From: Fragilaria crotonensis
Taxonomy: Eukaryota > Bacillariophyta > Fragilariophyceae > Fragilariales > Fragilariaceae
Direction: 5' to 3'
Assembly: GCA_022925895.1 (NCBI GenBank)
Contig: JAKSYS010000523.1
Coordinates: forward strand, 1-43,922
DNA: 43,922 bases
Part shown: positions 31,445 to 41,989 of the stretch, in pieces
Layout: each line of letters starts with the position of its first letter
How positions within the stretch are numbered: the first letter of the stretch is position 1
The notes under the pieces: model-generated
What the model saw: the letters and a program-made list of their open reading frames with translations, nothing else
Database searches by the model: none
Told to the model about the DNA's origin: nothing
Translations under genes and position numbers: made by a program

Positions 31445-34286
31445 TTATGACCCTGTTTTGAGATAGCATTTGCTTGACTCGTCCACAGGTTCAGTAAATT
31501 CTGATGCCCACAAATGGCGAGGCAACGTTTGCAAAATTTTAGAGCCATCATCCTTAATCAAAATAGCAAAGCAGGGGCCATCTATATCAGAAGGTTCAAT
31601 AACGGTATAATCGTCGGACATTAACCATTCGGTCAGAAGCACTGATTTGATGCCAGTTGTGTGTAAGCCTTTTGGACAACCAGTCGAATGGGTTGCAGAT
31701 TGTTGGTAACAACAACCATAGTTAAACGGCACGGATGCACCGAGACTCTGTTGGACGTTTTGGTTTTGAAGTTCACATTCATCCAATCATAAACAGGACC
31801 TCCAGATTGGAATGATGGATGGCATCGATACGTGGATGCGTTGTGCCTCAGCTCCGTGCACACATGCACCTTTGAACCAAATTGGTAACTCAAGAACTGC
31901 AATACAGTATCGGGAATGTGCATCAATGAGACATTGGTTTGAGTATGCCAACACAACCGATATCCAGTTGTGAAGTCACATGTCAATGTTCCAAAAGTGG
32001 CTTTGCCAGTGCTGGTCGGAGGATTGGTGTTCTCAGGAACGTTAGCGGCACCTTTTGTGGTGTCCCATATTCTGGTATAGACTGCATTAATCATCAGTGA
32101 ATACGACAAGCGTTGCGCAGATTGTAGTTCGTAAGCAGATCCATTGTGACGTTTTTGTGCTCGGCGGCCAGGCTTTTTGGCAACTGGAATTAACAGTGAT
32201 TCTGGACGTTGCGCACAATAATTGATTGGAGCACCAAACCGTTCCATATTGTCGAGTAAATGCAACAATTCGTGAAACTTTGGAAACTTCCACGATTTGT
32301 TTTTGGACAGTGGAATGTCAGTTACACACATGGACATTAATGTTTTGATGGCATTCTGAACAACCATTTTGGATTCTGCATGATGCTGCGGGGTCCAGTA
32401 TGAGGTTTTATTGAGCCATTGATCAAAACATAACATTGCCTCAAAGACAGAAATCACAGCAGGAAGGTTGGCAGCTTCTTCGGCTGCAGCGTTTTATCAG
32501 CACTTTGGGCTCTTACTCGCCGCATTTCAAACGTGGATTCTAAAATCAGCCATCCTTCATCATATTGTGCCAGAATTACAAACAAAAATACCAAACCCAA
32601 ACGTTCCGCTGCTGAAATTTTTGTCAAATTTGTGATACCTTGGCTAAAATCCGTTGCAGGAAACGTTCGGCGAATTGTTTGTCGGTGCGTATTGTGAAAC
32701 CGAATTGCAAGGGCGTCCAACGCCGCCAACTGGCTGGGAGGGACATTTTCAAGAATCAAGAACGTGACCATTTCGATCATGCCTTTACGAAACGCATGCA
32801 TGGTTTCAACCGGTGTTGCACCATATATTCCACGAATTGGGTCGGCCATCGGAATGCTATCAAAGACATTATTCAAACGATGTTGTGACCATCGTTTTCG
32901 AGTTGCCACGTTGGGATCACGCGCAATGGCTGCAATATCGTGGGCTGAAAGCATAGAACATTGGACCTCAGGATTATCCAAATTTTCATGATCGACATCA
33001 CACGCACGACTATGTCGCTGAATGCCTGCTCCATGTGACCCAAATCGACCACACAACATGTCACCTTCTTGCATGTCTTGAATGACATACAAAATACAAG
33101 TGACGACATCCACTTGCATGATTCCCTGGGGACCAATTGGCAATGATACATTCATTAAATAGGGACCGGCCGAAGTAAATGAACTTAACACTGCATCCAA
33201 CTGGGCATGATAGTTCCGCACATTGTCACCTTGTTTCATGTTAGTTTGATTTTGTGCGGATGATAATTTTGCTTTTGGGAGGAAGCCATGATATCCCCAG
33301 GCCTGTAGCTTACGACGAAACTCCTCTTTAAAAATAGCTGGCGCGAACATGTATGGTTTCAGTGAAAATCGGGCATTACCTGTCACATGTGTGCGGTCGA
33401 TCCATTGGATTATGGGAACAAATAATTGTCGTGCCGGATTCGTTATCATTCGTTGGTATGCATCGCGATACACACTCCCAGAAAGCGCATCCCCAAGTCT
33501 GCCATCAGGGCTCTGATATGGTACCAAGGGATTGTTCAAATCAATCAATAGATTTTCAGCAGTCATGATGGACGGGTTTTGCAACAAGTTAAGTAATTGC
33601 GGTGCGAATTCATAAGCGATGACATCGCACGGTGGTCCGTGGCACCTCCACAGTGACAACCGCAGGTAACAGCCTCTGTGCGTTTGTCACAGATTGAAAC
33701 AGAACATCCACATTTTTCAATCGCGATTGCCCACCGACGGGATTAAATGAGTACCCATCTGCGTGGGCATGTCTGGCCCATTTTAAGACCGATTCAAACG
33801 CATAATCAGGCGCATTTATGTCATCCAATATCTTTAACAATGAAATGGTCCATTTTTGATCCGTAGAAAACATAAATTGTGATGCGGCAACTCTATCATG
33901 ACGTGTTGGACATTCAGGTATATCATTGGGTTCATCCACAAGATTTTGAATGTCATTTATATCATCAAACGGTGATTCCGTCATATGAATGACGGGTGGC
34001 AACAATGCTGGCAGTGCGTTCAACGACGATGGAGCTGCACGATTGTACAAGTCATTTACCACTTCGCAACGCAAATGCTTGGGACGTTTGGTACTTGTAA
34101 AACGCTTTCATCAAAGGTTGCGTCAACGCGATATTGCGCAACTGGTGTTGTGGTTGTTGAATGGCCGCGACGGAGAAAAGCTAAACATGTCGGTGACCGC
34201 TGAAAATGGATTGTGAATGCCTTTTCTGTTGTGAACAGTTTGTGACGGCTCATACAATGCGGGTTGTAGCATACAAATCCTGACAT
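31445..34286 (-). CDS. Zinc-finger Plavaka/EnSpm-like DDE transposase (frame-broken)
   Basis: Starts at 34286 with a C-x4-C...H-x5-C zinc-finger-like segment (VCYNPHCMSRHKLFTTEKAF), then TDQKWTISLLKILDDINAPDYAF. The longest open part (33659-32454) encodes the transposase core: FVPIIQWIDRTHVTGNARF, SSAQNQTNMKQGDNVRNYHAQLD, DMQEGDMLCGRFGSH and GATPVETMHAFRKGMIEM. This layout matches large Plavaka/Tnp2 (CACTA-superfamily) transposases. The C-terminus continues through 32457-31633 and 31786-31445 (GPCFAILIKDDGSKIL). Four or five single-base frame breaks (about 34065, 33640, 32475 at an AAAA run, about 31690) separate the parts, but very few nonsense substitutions are seen. Full length would be about 940 aa. 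Confidence 0.65.
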
Positions 34287-34765
34287 GTTTTGAGAGTGAT
34301 TGAATTGTTTATGTTGTGAGAGATAATAAACGTGGTGTTTGCGTCACTGCGTGTTTGCAAGTGGGTGTGTCATCAAACGGCTGCTTTCACAACACTGGCT
34401 AACAATATCAACATTAATTCATGGACAACCAATGAAAACTGGTCATGCATACTGACAAACAGGGATGACGTGTTTGAGCGCACACATAAGGAAGAAACAC
34501 AAATCTCATTTATCCGTATTGACTTCAGAAATACCAACTCAAATGTCAATCCGAATCCTTAGACGTGATTTGGTACTGATTAGTACATAGGTTGAGAAAC
34601 ACGTAGAACGACTAATTTGAATAAATAGACAAACACGTATATTAACGAGTACGGATGTATGAGCTTGTGGAAAAATATGGAAACAAAATTGTGGTTATGT
34701 ACTAAAATCGGCTAAATATCTACCTTTTTAAGTTTGTACGAACTTGAGCATTCGTAAGTACTGCA
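34287..34765. other. AT-rich gap, expected right end of the composite element
   Basis: No supported gene; a 76-codon frame at 34332 has no recognisable features. The transposase promoter and the element terminus should lie here, but I find no obvious inverted counterpart in 25200-26400. Confidence 0.4.
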
Positions 34766-35171
34766 TTATTTCGATTTTTGGCCCTTAGATGATCCTTCCA
34801 TCTCGGGCCACTCAATCATATCGCCCGACTGTCTGTTGTACGTTCCCGAATTTTTGATGACGATCGTTGAAGCTGTACTCCCAGCACCTGTGAGCGCCCA
34901 GAGGTCTCCTCCACTGTCGGCATGGAGGTCGTCTTCGACATCCTGGTGGATGTGATGGACTGCCAAAACGCCCCCGCCTCGGATCAGCAGGAGGTGGCCA
35001 ATCTTGGGGGAGCAGAGTCTGCAAAATCCGTTCACGGTGTTGAGCTCGCTTGCCTGCAGGTTGGTGAATCGCTCAACCTCGTCCTATTGATCGATTTCGC
35101 GGAAGATGTCCACCCACGTCTTCGACAGGGTGACGGGAGAGAATACAGATGGTGTAGAAGACATGGTGGTG
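34766..35171 (-). pseudogene. Small unrecognised ORF with one in-frame TAG
   Basis: From an ATG at 35171 (ACCATGTCTTCTACACC context) the frame reads MSSTPSVFSPVTLSKTWVDI..., meets TAG about 27 codons in, and continues open as DEVERFTNLQASELNTVNGF down to the stop at 34766, about 135 codons in all. Composition is clearly more GC-rich than the AT-rich flanks, which supports past coding. A CR-x2-C pair (FCRLCSPKIGH) is the only motif-like feature. No family is recognised. It lies head to head with the Harbinger remnant, so it could be that element's accessory gene. Confidence 0.4.
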
Positions 35172-35319
35172 CGTTGAAGTGGGTGCGGGGAGAGATACGG
35201 CCAATTTTAATTTCTATTCTAGAATTGTTGCCGTTGTCTTTCTATTCTAGAATTGCCGTTGTCTTTGTCGATCCTGCGAATTGTGAGATCTTTGATTGCG
35301 TGACGTCCCGTCCGTCAGT

Positions 35320-35810
35320 CGTCCTTTCCTTGCGAATATCCCAGGCAGGGACAGAAGGGGAAGTCAACCGCTTCTATGCAAGCTCATCGGATGCGACGGG
35401 CAAACGAGGGCGTCGTTTGAAGCAAAAGTTGGTTAAAACATTTGCGTACATAATCTCACCTCCTCATACCTTTATTGATTACTTCCAAATGTCCAGAGGA
35501 CTTGCACCCACGTGCTGCAAGGCCTTTGCTGTTGTAATGAGATTGCTTTATGATGACAAATATCTCCACCTTCCTGATGCTCTCAACCTGAAGACGATTG
35601 TTGAATTGCATTAGAAAGAACATCACGGCATGAATGGAATGTATGGTTCCGTGGATTGCCTGCATAGTACTGCTTGGAAAAGCTGTGCAAAAGGAGTGCA
35701 TGGCAGGCATTGTTCAAGAGTGGAAAGAGACATGGTGCATGAAGCACTGGTTATCATCTACATCAGAAGGTGCGTTATGGTCATATGGTCATAATTTGTT
35801 ATTGATTTTG
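35320..35810 (+). pseudogene. PIF/Harbinger transposase remnant
   Basis: The frame RLKQKLVKTFAYIISPPHTFIDYFQMSRG leads into CCKAFAVVMRLLYDDKYLHLPDALNLKTIVELH, meets TAG at 35612-35614, and continues in frame as KEHHGMNGMYGSVDCLHSTAWKSC. The last block resembles the first-Asp region of ALP1/PIF-Harbinger transposases (GSIDC-x-H-x2-WKNCP). The homology fades after about 35780, so the second Asp and the Glu are missing. Upstream of it lies a 27-bp tandem duplication containing tattctagaattg (35213-35266). Confidence 0.6.
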
Positions 35811-36158
35811 TTATAAAGTAAACATTTTTGTTTAGAAAACATGTACAAATAGTACACATTGAACGTAACTTTGTGATTACTCAAACAAATGTTGCTTGAT
35901 GCTATCATTGTTGTTTAGTGCAATTTATAATTTGGTTACTGGAAGAAACATTTCGTTTTTACTATAACTATCTGTCAACAAATTATGTTATTTGCATACC
36001 AACCACAATTTTTTACTTGTTTCTACGTAACAATTGTAGCTTTTTTCAGTTGATTAGAAACATATTTTGTCATTTGTTCCCCAATTTACGATGTTTTTGT
36101 AATATTGTTTGTCACTTTAAACGCAAAAGTACAGAACGTTTTGTTTTTTCCTCGCCCG
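35811..36158. other. Very AT-rich spacer, no gene
   Basis: Strongly T-rich sequence. A plus-strand frame here (35918 onward) is hydrophobic only because of T-rich composition and has no conserved features. Confidence 0.6.
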
Positions 36159-37118
36159 TTAGTATACTAATCTGTGTTTGTTCTTCAACATTGTTTTGTC
36201 TCGGTTCTGTTGGGAATGGTGTGTTCTCCCAGTGGAAATCCTCCACGCTGACACGCGGTGATTCTCATCAAGGAAGTGCCAACCAGAACTGATATCATGC
36301 TCATCACGATAGACACAATGGCCCGTATGCTCAGTATAAAATCGCTTCACAAAGCTGTCGCTGCCAAACTTGTATGACACCTCACGACCACCACACGTCA
36401 CCTCACGTTGCAGGCGTAGCCAGCTCATGTCATGGGCTATGAATGAGCCCGGCACACCAACATCTCCCCTACGACGCTCCCTATGACAGTAGAACACGCC
36501 GCACTGGGGTAAGAAAAGGATAGCAGCCCTATAACAATAATCCTTCTCAGGTAGAGCATCATCCGGCTGGTACAATCGAAACGGTCGGACCACGTCCGGA
36601 TCAACAACAGGTTGTTTCTTGTGATCAGATGGAGCCCCTGTCACTGCTGCTGATGAAGGCGCCCGGTTCAGAATGACATCCATAATGTAAAATTCATTAA
36701 GGAACTCCGATTCAATCCGCGCCTCGGGGAACATGTCGCCCGCCCGTCGTAGCTGGAACGGCTCGCATTGAAAAGCTTTGGCGATCCAACTCATCGGAAC
36801 GTGGCACAGATTGCTTTGTTCTGATTTTGCATGCTTCCTTTCATCCTTGCTTGCCCGCCGGAACCGTCGCCTGAAAGCACTCCTCTCCTCAGGAATAACC
36901 GCCATCGACAACAGCCTCATAATCCTCCTATTTGTCGGGAGACTCTCCCGCTCGTTGCGCTTTGCTGGGAGTTGTTTCTTTGCATCCTTCTTCTCGTCCA
37001 CAACATGCAATCCTGGCACTCGCGGTGTCTTCCCCAAATTTAGCACCGACGTCTTGCACGGAGAAGTCTTATTGCCCATGCCCGCGACCCTATCACCACC
37101 GCGTCGATTATGCGACAT
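36159..37118 (-). CDS. Orphan 319-aa ORF of unknown function
   Basis: An intact 319-codon frame, among the longest uninterrupted ones in the mobile-element region. No family is recognised. Visible features are a basic N-terminus (RRGGDRVAGMGNK, KKDAKKQLPAKRNERESLP), an Arg cluster (RSAFRRRFRRASKDERKHAK), a region MSWIAKAFQCEPFQLRRAGD, and a C-terminal half with scattered Cys/His (FLPQCGVFYCHRERR, CGGREVSYKFGSDSFVKRFY). There is no signal peptide or membrane segment. The C-terminal ~25 residues look like non-coding read-through, and an intron after SGWHFLDENHRVSAW is possible. It starts right next to the 176-bp tandem array, so its promoter must lie in or across that array. Probably element-derived. 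Confidence 0.45.
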   Translation of the reverse strand: MSHNRRGGDRVAGMGNKTSPCKTSVLNLGKTPRVPGLHVVDEKKDAKKQLPAKRNERESLPTNRRIMRLLSMAVIPEERSAFRRRFRRASKDERKHAKSEQSNLCHVPMSWIAKAFQCEPFQLRRAGDMFPEARIESEFLNEFYIMDVILNRAPSSAAVTGAPSDHKKQPVVDPDVVRPFRLYQPDDALPEKDYCYRAAILFLPQCGVFYCHRERRRGDVGVPGSFIAHDMSWLRLQREVTCGGREVSYKFGSDSFVKRFYTEHTGHCVYRDEHDISSGWHFLDENHRVSAWRISTGRTHHSQQNRDKTMLKNKHRLVY

Positions 37119-37152
37119 CGGGCCCTCCCTTGCTTTCTGGCAAGTAAAGGCC

Positions 37153-37850
37153 GCACGATGTCAGTTCAGTTCCTCGCAACGACCACCACTGGTGGCAATG
37201 CGAGCGCGTCTTCGACAACTCAATGGCAACTCTCCCTGCTTTCTGGCGGGGAATGAGCCTCTGATCGTCGAATTGGCGAGAACGATCCGACAGCAACGGT
37301 GACAATCGCGATGCAAATGAATGCACGATGTCACTTCTGTTCCTCGCAACGACCACCACTGGTGGGAATGCGAGCGCGTCTTCGACAACTCAATGGCAAC
37401 TTTCCTGCTTTCTGGCGGGGAATGAGCCTCTGATCGTCGAATTGGCGAGGAGAACGAGGATCCGACAGCAATGGTGACAATCGCGAAGCAAACGAATGCA
37501 CGATGTCAGTTAAGTTCCTCGCAACGATTCCCACTGGTGGGAATGCGAGCGCGTCTTCGACAACTCAATGGCAACTCTCCCTGCTTTCTGGCGGGGAATG
37601 AGCCTCTGATCGTCGAATTGGCGAGGAGAACGAGGATCCGACAGCAATGGTGACAATCGCGAAGCAAACGAATGCACGATGTCAGTTAAGTTCCTCGCAA
37701 CGATTCCCACTGGTGGGAATGCGAGCGCGTCTTCGACAACTCAATGGCAACTCTCCCTGCTTTCTGGCGGGGAATGAGCCTCTGATCGTCGAATTGGCGA
37801 GGAGAACGAGGATCCGACAGCAATGGTGACAATCGCGAAGCAAACGAATG
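37153..37850. repeat. Four-copy ~176-bp tandem array
   Basis: Units start with gcacgatgtca at 37153, 37323, 37498 and 37674 (lengths 170, 175, 176, 176). The last two are nearly identical. Each unit carries an inverted repeat centred on ctggtg (in copies 3 and 4 attcccac TG gtgggaat) and the string tcgtcgaattggcgag. The period is not a multiple of 3, so the repeated 60-66 codon frames inside it are a by-product and not genes. Homogenisation of the last copies suggests recent unequal exchange or amplification. Confidence 0.93.
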
Positions 37851-37878
37851 CACAATTGCTTCTGAGAAGCAATTGTGC
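37850..37878. repeat. Perfect 13-bp hairpin at the end of the array
   Basis: GCACAATTGCTTC, loop TGA, GAAGCAATTGTGC: a perfect 13-bp stem with a 3-base loop. Its first base overlaps the point where a fifth array unit would begin (gaatgca). It could be a terminus of the repeat-bearing element or the structure that stopped array amplification. Confidence 0.85.
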
Positions 37879-38716
37879 AATTGCTTGTGGTGTCAAGTAT
37901 TGACAACAGGAACACATAACGCACGAAAGGGATCAGTTTACTATGCAAAAAGAGGCGATTCTGCACCTGGGACTTGAGTACAGGAACTCAAACTACTTAG
38001 GAAATGCTTGTATATGTTGTGTATAACCACATGACGTATATAAGTATACAAATATGTAATTTATACTAAACTAATTAACTATGTACATGTATGCCATATT
38101 GCTGTCATGGGAAATGACTAAAAAATTGTACGCACAGTTTCTACTACATGGTACGTAGCAGTTAGAAATCAATTTTTTATGATTCTTATATAACTACAAT
38201 AACTCTCTATGTAAATCTGATTTTTCGTCGATACAAACTCTGAAGTAGTATGAACTACTATTAATAGTTGTGTATACTGAACATAATAATGTATCTAAGT
38301 AAAACAAATAGTGGTAAAAATAGACTCTTATATATATATATATATATGCAATGCTACGTGGTTGCGGTACAAACAATGAAACGAATGCAGGAATGCGGGA
38401 ATGTCAACAACAGATACGACTAAACATAACGTATGACTTACGCCGTAACGGAAAACTCAGCTGTTGAGTACTGACCATCAACCTGCATTCAAACACAACA
38501 CATGATACATCTTACGCATGTATGTTGATTTTGTACTATAAAAAATATGTTTTAATCATGTGACGGTATATATTAAACAAACATGGCGAACTGCTTCGCA
38601 TTCAAAAATCCCTATCTGATTCAAAACGCATGATGTAGCATACACGAATCCTACGAATTGTTGCCTTTCTCACACTTCCTTTTTCACACTTGCTTGTAGT
38701 TAAAGATACATGCATC
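37879..38716. other. AT-rich leader region with TA microsatellite
   Basis: No gene. A TA dinucleotide run lies at 38329-38347. This stretch is upstream of the gene at 38717 and should contain its promoter; TATATT near 38570 is one candidate core element but is not distinctive in such AT-rich DNA. Confidence 0.4.
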
Positions 38717-40431
38717 ATGGCCAGAGGAGCAGCCAAAGCAGCTTCTTGGACATCACCACGCAAGAAGCAGGCACGCACCCGTAAAGGCGGAGCTGCACAA
38801 CTACAGCAGCATGTAACGAAAGGCGGAGGATCAAAGACTACGAAAACGACAAATAACAAACGAAAGAAGGTAAATGAAAGTGCTGCTGCTGCAAATCATA
38901 AGCGTACAAAAACAACGAATGATCCGGCGGATGGTGACAAGGGCAAACCTGATGGTGACGAATCCGATGCTGTCGAAAGTGTGACCACCAAGAACAAAAA
39001 GAAACGTGTTGCTGGTGCTGGTAAGAAGAGAAGTCAATTAAACCAAGAAAATCGGTGGTACAGAAGTTGATACTCGATGACATTGAAAGCACATCCGAAT
39101 CAGAGGAGTATGTTGACGAGGAGAACGATGACAAGGAGGATGATGAAGAGGAGGTGTATGAGGATGCTGTGCAGGACGAATCAAGTGATGACGACGGGGG
39201 ACAGAAGGAACCCGCCAACAACAACGACGCTGAAAATAAGGAAAAGCATGGCTGGTCGTCAACTTCATCAGATGAGGATGACAGCAGGGGACGTCGACAG
39301 AGATACAATGGGTATCGAAGGGAAATGGAGGACGAGGCAGAAGCCGCAGCAATGAGGGCTGAGGCTCGTCGCAAGGAGTTGAACCGCAGTACCCAACAAG
39401 GTGCAGTGGATCCTCCAAACAATTCAAATCCTAATGTCATGTTGCCGTCACGTCAGATTATTGATGTTGGCATTTCGGTTCGTGGCTTGTCAAAGGCTGA
39501 ATCTATTCAGAAGCAAGAGAAGCATGTGGCAGATCGTGTTACTCAATTTGTTAAATCAGATGTATTCCGCCGAATCAAGTTCATTAATAACGACGCAATG
39601 TTCCAAAGAGCATTCCAGTTGGTGATGAATCATGAAAAAGTGGAGCCTAACAAGCGTGTAAGTTTTCAAATGCTGTACGAAAGTTGTTTTAATCATGCAT
39701 TGAATACGAAGAGGAGTTCGTGCGAACAAACAGGTGGGGCACTTGCAAGGAAAGCAATCGCCGAGTTCAAACAACGTGGAGAAGAGTTTTACAGTTTTGA
39801 CGAATTCTGTAAGCTCAGGAGAGCAACAACAGAAAGAGAGAAGAATGCATTCTTCTGGTTCTTTGACACGTTCTTGGAATGTGTATGCGGGGCAAGGCAG
39901 TGGAGAAATGCAAAGAAGACCACGTTGGTGTCAAAAGCCGCAGATGGGCGTGGTGGAAAACTTGTAACTAAAAGTGATGAAGCGTTTGGTTTGTTGCTCA
40001 TCGATAATTATATGGAAAAGTGGGTTACCGTTCTGGCAGAGGAGGAAAAGGCACGCGCTAATGAAGTTGCTAACAATCATGACGTCGACAATACAGCGAG
40101 ACAGGTGGGAACCAACGGCAACAGGCAAAAGAAGAAGGCGGCGGCAAAAATCCCAGGAAGGTATACAGCAAAAAAAAATGGGCACTGCAAGTATGGTGGG
40201 TGGAGCCGTGATGGAACTGCACGTTTCAATGAACTATACAATCTTGTTCAAGACGACCGAGCAAGCGCGCAATCGGAACAAATGGAAAGGGAGTTGATGG
40301 CATTTTGCAGGGCTCAGGCGGGAATAGATGACAACAATGCACAACACGAACAGGAGGGTCATGGTAACAACAATGCGGCGGAAGGAACTGAAGCACTGCC
40401 GGTCGAGGCAGCATGGGACTTGGACGACTAA
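38717..40431 (+). CDS. Unrecognised transposon-associated protein, copy B
   Basis: About 571 codons from ATG at 38717 (MARGAAKAASWTSPRKK). The Lys-rich N-terminal half (38717 to about 39020) and the main frame (from about 39025) differ by one base at the aagaagagaag stretch near 39025, so a single indel or an undetected intron joins them. Order: basic head, acidic region (SEEYVDEENDDKEDDEEE), helical region with FVKSDVFRRIKF and LNTKRSSCEQTGG, FWFFDTFLECVCGARQW, SDEAFGLLLIDNYMEKW, and C-terminal GGWSRDGTARFNELYNLVQDDR. It is homologous over most of its length to copy A at 22770-24221. The basic and acidic composition suggests a nuclear DNA- or chromatin-binding protein. A Harbinger accessory protein is one possibility given the remnant at 35.3-35.8 kb. 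Confidence 0.6.
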
Positions 40432-41989
40432 GCAAATGGACTTGAGAGACTAGTTTAAACATTTCTTCTAGCACTACGATGAGCCAATATGCAAAGAAAA
40501 TAGCTGTATACTATTTGTAGAATGAAATGCTTACAGGATACAACGTCTGGTGAAAAAGCAACATCTGTTTGGTTACTGAACAACAAATTAATGAACAAAA
40601 ATTGCAAGGAGCAACCATAAAACAGTGATCAAGACAAACAAATATAGTTGCTCAAAAGGTCATATCTAGCCAAATATGTTGATTTGTAACATTAGATTGT
40701 GATTAAATTGGTGAAAGACAACATTTTATGGTTTTATCAACAAAATTGGTCATAGTAACCATTTATAGTTGAGATGTTACAGATCGGAGGTCATTACTCG
40801 GTAACTCTTACCAAGTAAAAATAAAGTAAACATTTTGCACCTTCTGATGTATGGCTCACAGGCATGCATCATTCGGTTGCGCTGGGTTGCTCAATGACCT
40901 AATCATGTGTCCTCACCATTGTTGGAGTTGATGGTTGACACGACCAGATCATCATTCACAGAATTCGTGGAGGAAAGCACTAGGCTTATACCATCTGAAG
41001 CTGCAGGAAATTTTCCACACACTCAAGAGTTGTCATCAAAGGCATCCAACTACCATTAAAAGAGCCCAAAAATTGTTCCTACACAGCTTTGCTGATGTTT
41101 TAAGTTGATCTTCCAACTTCTGCTGCGCAGTTGTTGTGCCACTTTTCCTCATTTTTTCTTCATCATCCGTGGACTCTTGCTGGTAGAACTTTAGTTGTCA
41201 GAACTTTCATCCTCCTAATTGTAGTCACTGCCCAATGATTCTATATAATTGTCATCATCATCAGATTTTTCCCAGACAACATAGCATTGCTTCGTGGTCC
41301 ATACAATAATGTACTGCTCCCCCTTCCCCCTTCTGAACTTAACTTAAGTCACTATTCAATCAAATTTGTACACAGTATATCCAAAAGATATGAATTCTGA
41401 ACCCACCTCTCATAGTGCTTCTGTCAAAAATTTCGAAAAAAACAATCGTTCATATACTCAATAAAATGAATGCGCTATCAGTCGTCCCAGAAGTCATTAC
41501 AATTCATTTTACCAATGCAGCCAATAAGTGGTCGTTGTTAATCGTAATCAGACACGAGCCTGACATTCCCACATTACGAGGCTGCCTGGTACTCGTATGT
41601 GCGAGAAGGCAGGCCGACTGAACAGACAGACAGACAACCTCCAGGAAGAATGAGTTCTCACGTTCTCACATACTCCGAACGAATTCGACCAAGACAACGA
41701 CTACATACCGGTAGAGATAGAAAGTTAAATTCCCACCCACCACCCAGGGATAGGGAAGGAAAGAGAGATTATGAAGCGTCAAGGGGAATGAATTTATGTG
41801 TAGAAATTCTGTTAACAATACAAATATGCGATACCTGGTATTATACGTCAGAAACGCCAAAAGTCCGGAATAAGTCCGGAATAGTAGCAGTCCGAGTACT
41901 TGGTATGGACTATGGGCTACTGCAAACGTGGGTGGCATACCACTATGTACGTCATCTTGGTTCTATGCTGCATTCTTTTCTATGCCTAT
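40432..41989. other. AT-rich region without a supported gene
   Basis: Short frames only. The plus-strand 130-codon frame at 41599 has no recognisable domain and lies in low-complexity sequence. No RNA gene was recognised. Confidence 0.5.

Larger units (their letters stand above)
25820..34286. mobile_element. Composite DNA element: GNAT-Ulp1-peptidase gene convergent with Plavaka-like transposase
   Basis: Two long genes face each other: a plus-strand gene 26429-31386 and a minus-strand transposase gene 34286-31445, with a 58-bp gap between stops. The transposase makes a DNA transposon the natural reading. Ulp1-type protease genes are known passengers of plant Mutator-like and other DNA transposons. 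No terminal inverted repeats or target duplication could be found by eye, so the limits given are those of the coding genes plus the upstream tandem duplication. That both genes belong to the same element is inferred from their tight tail-to-tail packing and shared AT-rich composition. Confidence 0.6.

Noticed and set aside
34922..35320. First half of the 230-codon plus-strand frame
   Set aside because: It is antisense to the small minus-strand ORF and bears no transposase similarity. Only the part after about 35320 resembles Harbinger.
37153..37850. CRISPR-like array
   Set aside because: Units are contiguous tandem repeats of about 176 bp without unique spacers, in a eukaryotic genome context.
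37310..37970. Repeated 60-94 codon frames on both strands
   Set aside because: They are copies of the same stretch of the 176-bp tandem array. The period is not a multiple of three and the frames stop at each unit.
38838..39440. 200-codon minus-strand Ser-rich frame
   Set aside because: It is the antisense shadow of the acidic/Lys-rich region of the plus-strand gene at 38717-40431.
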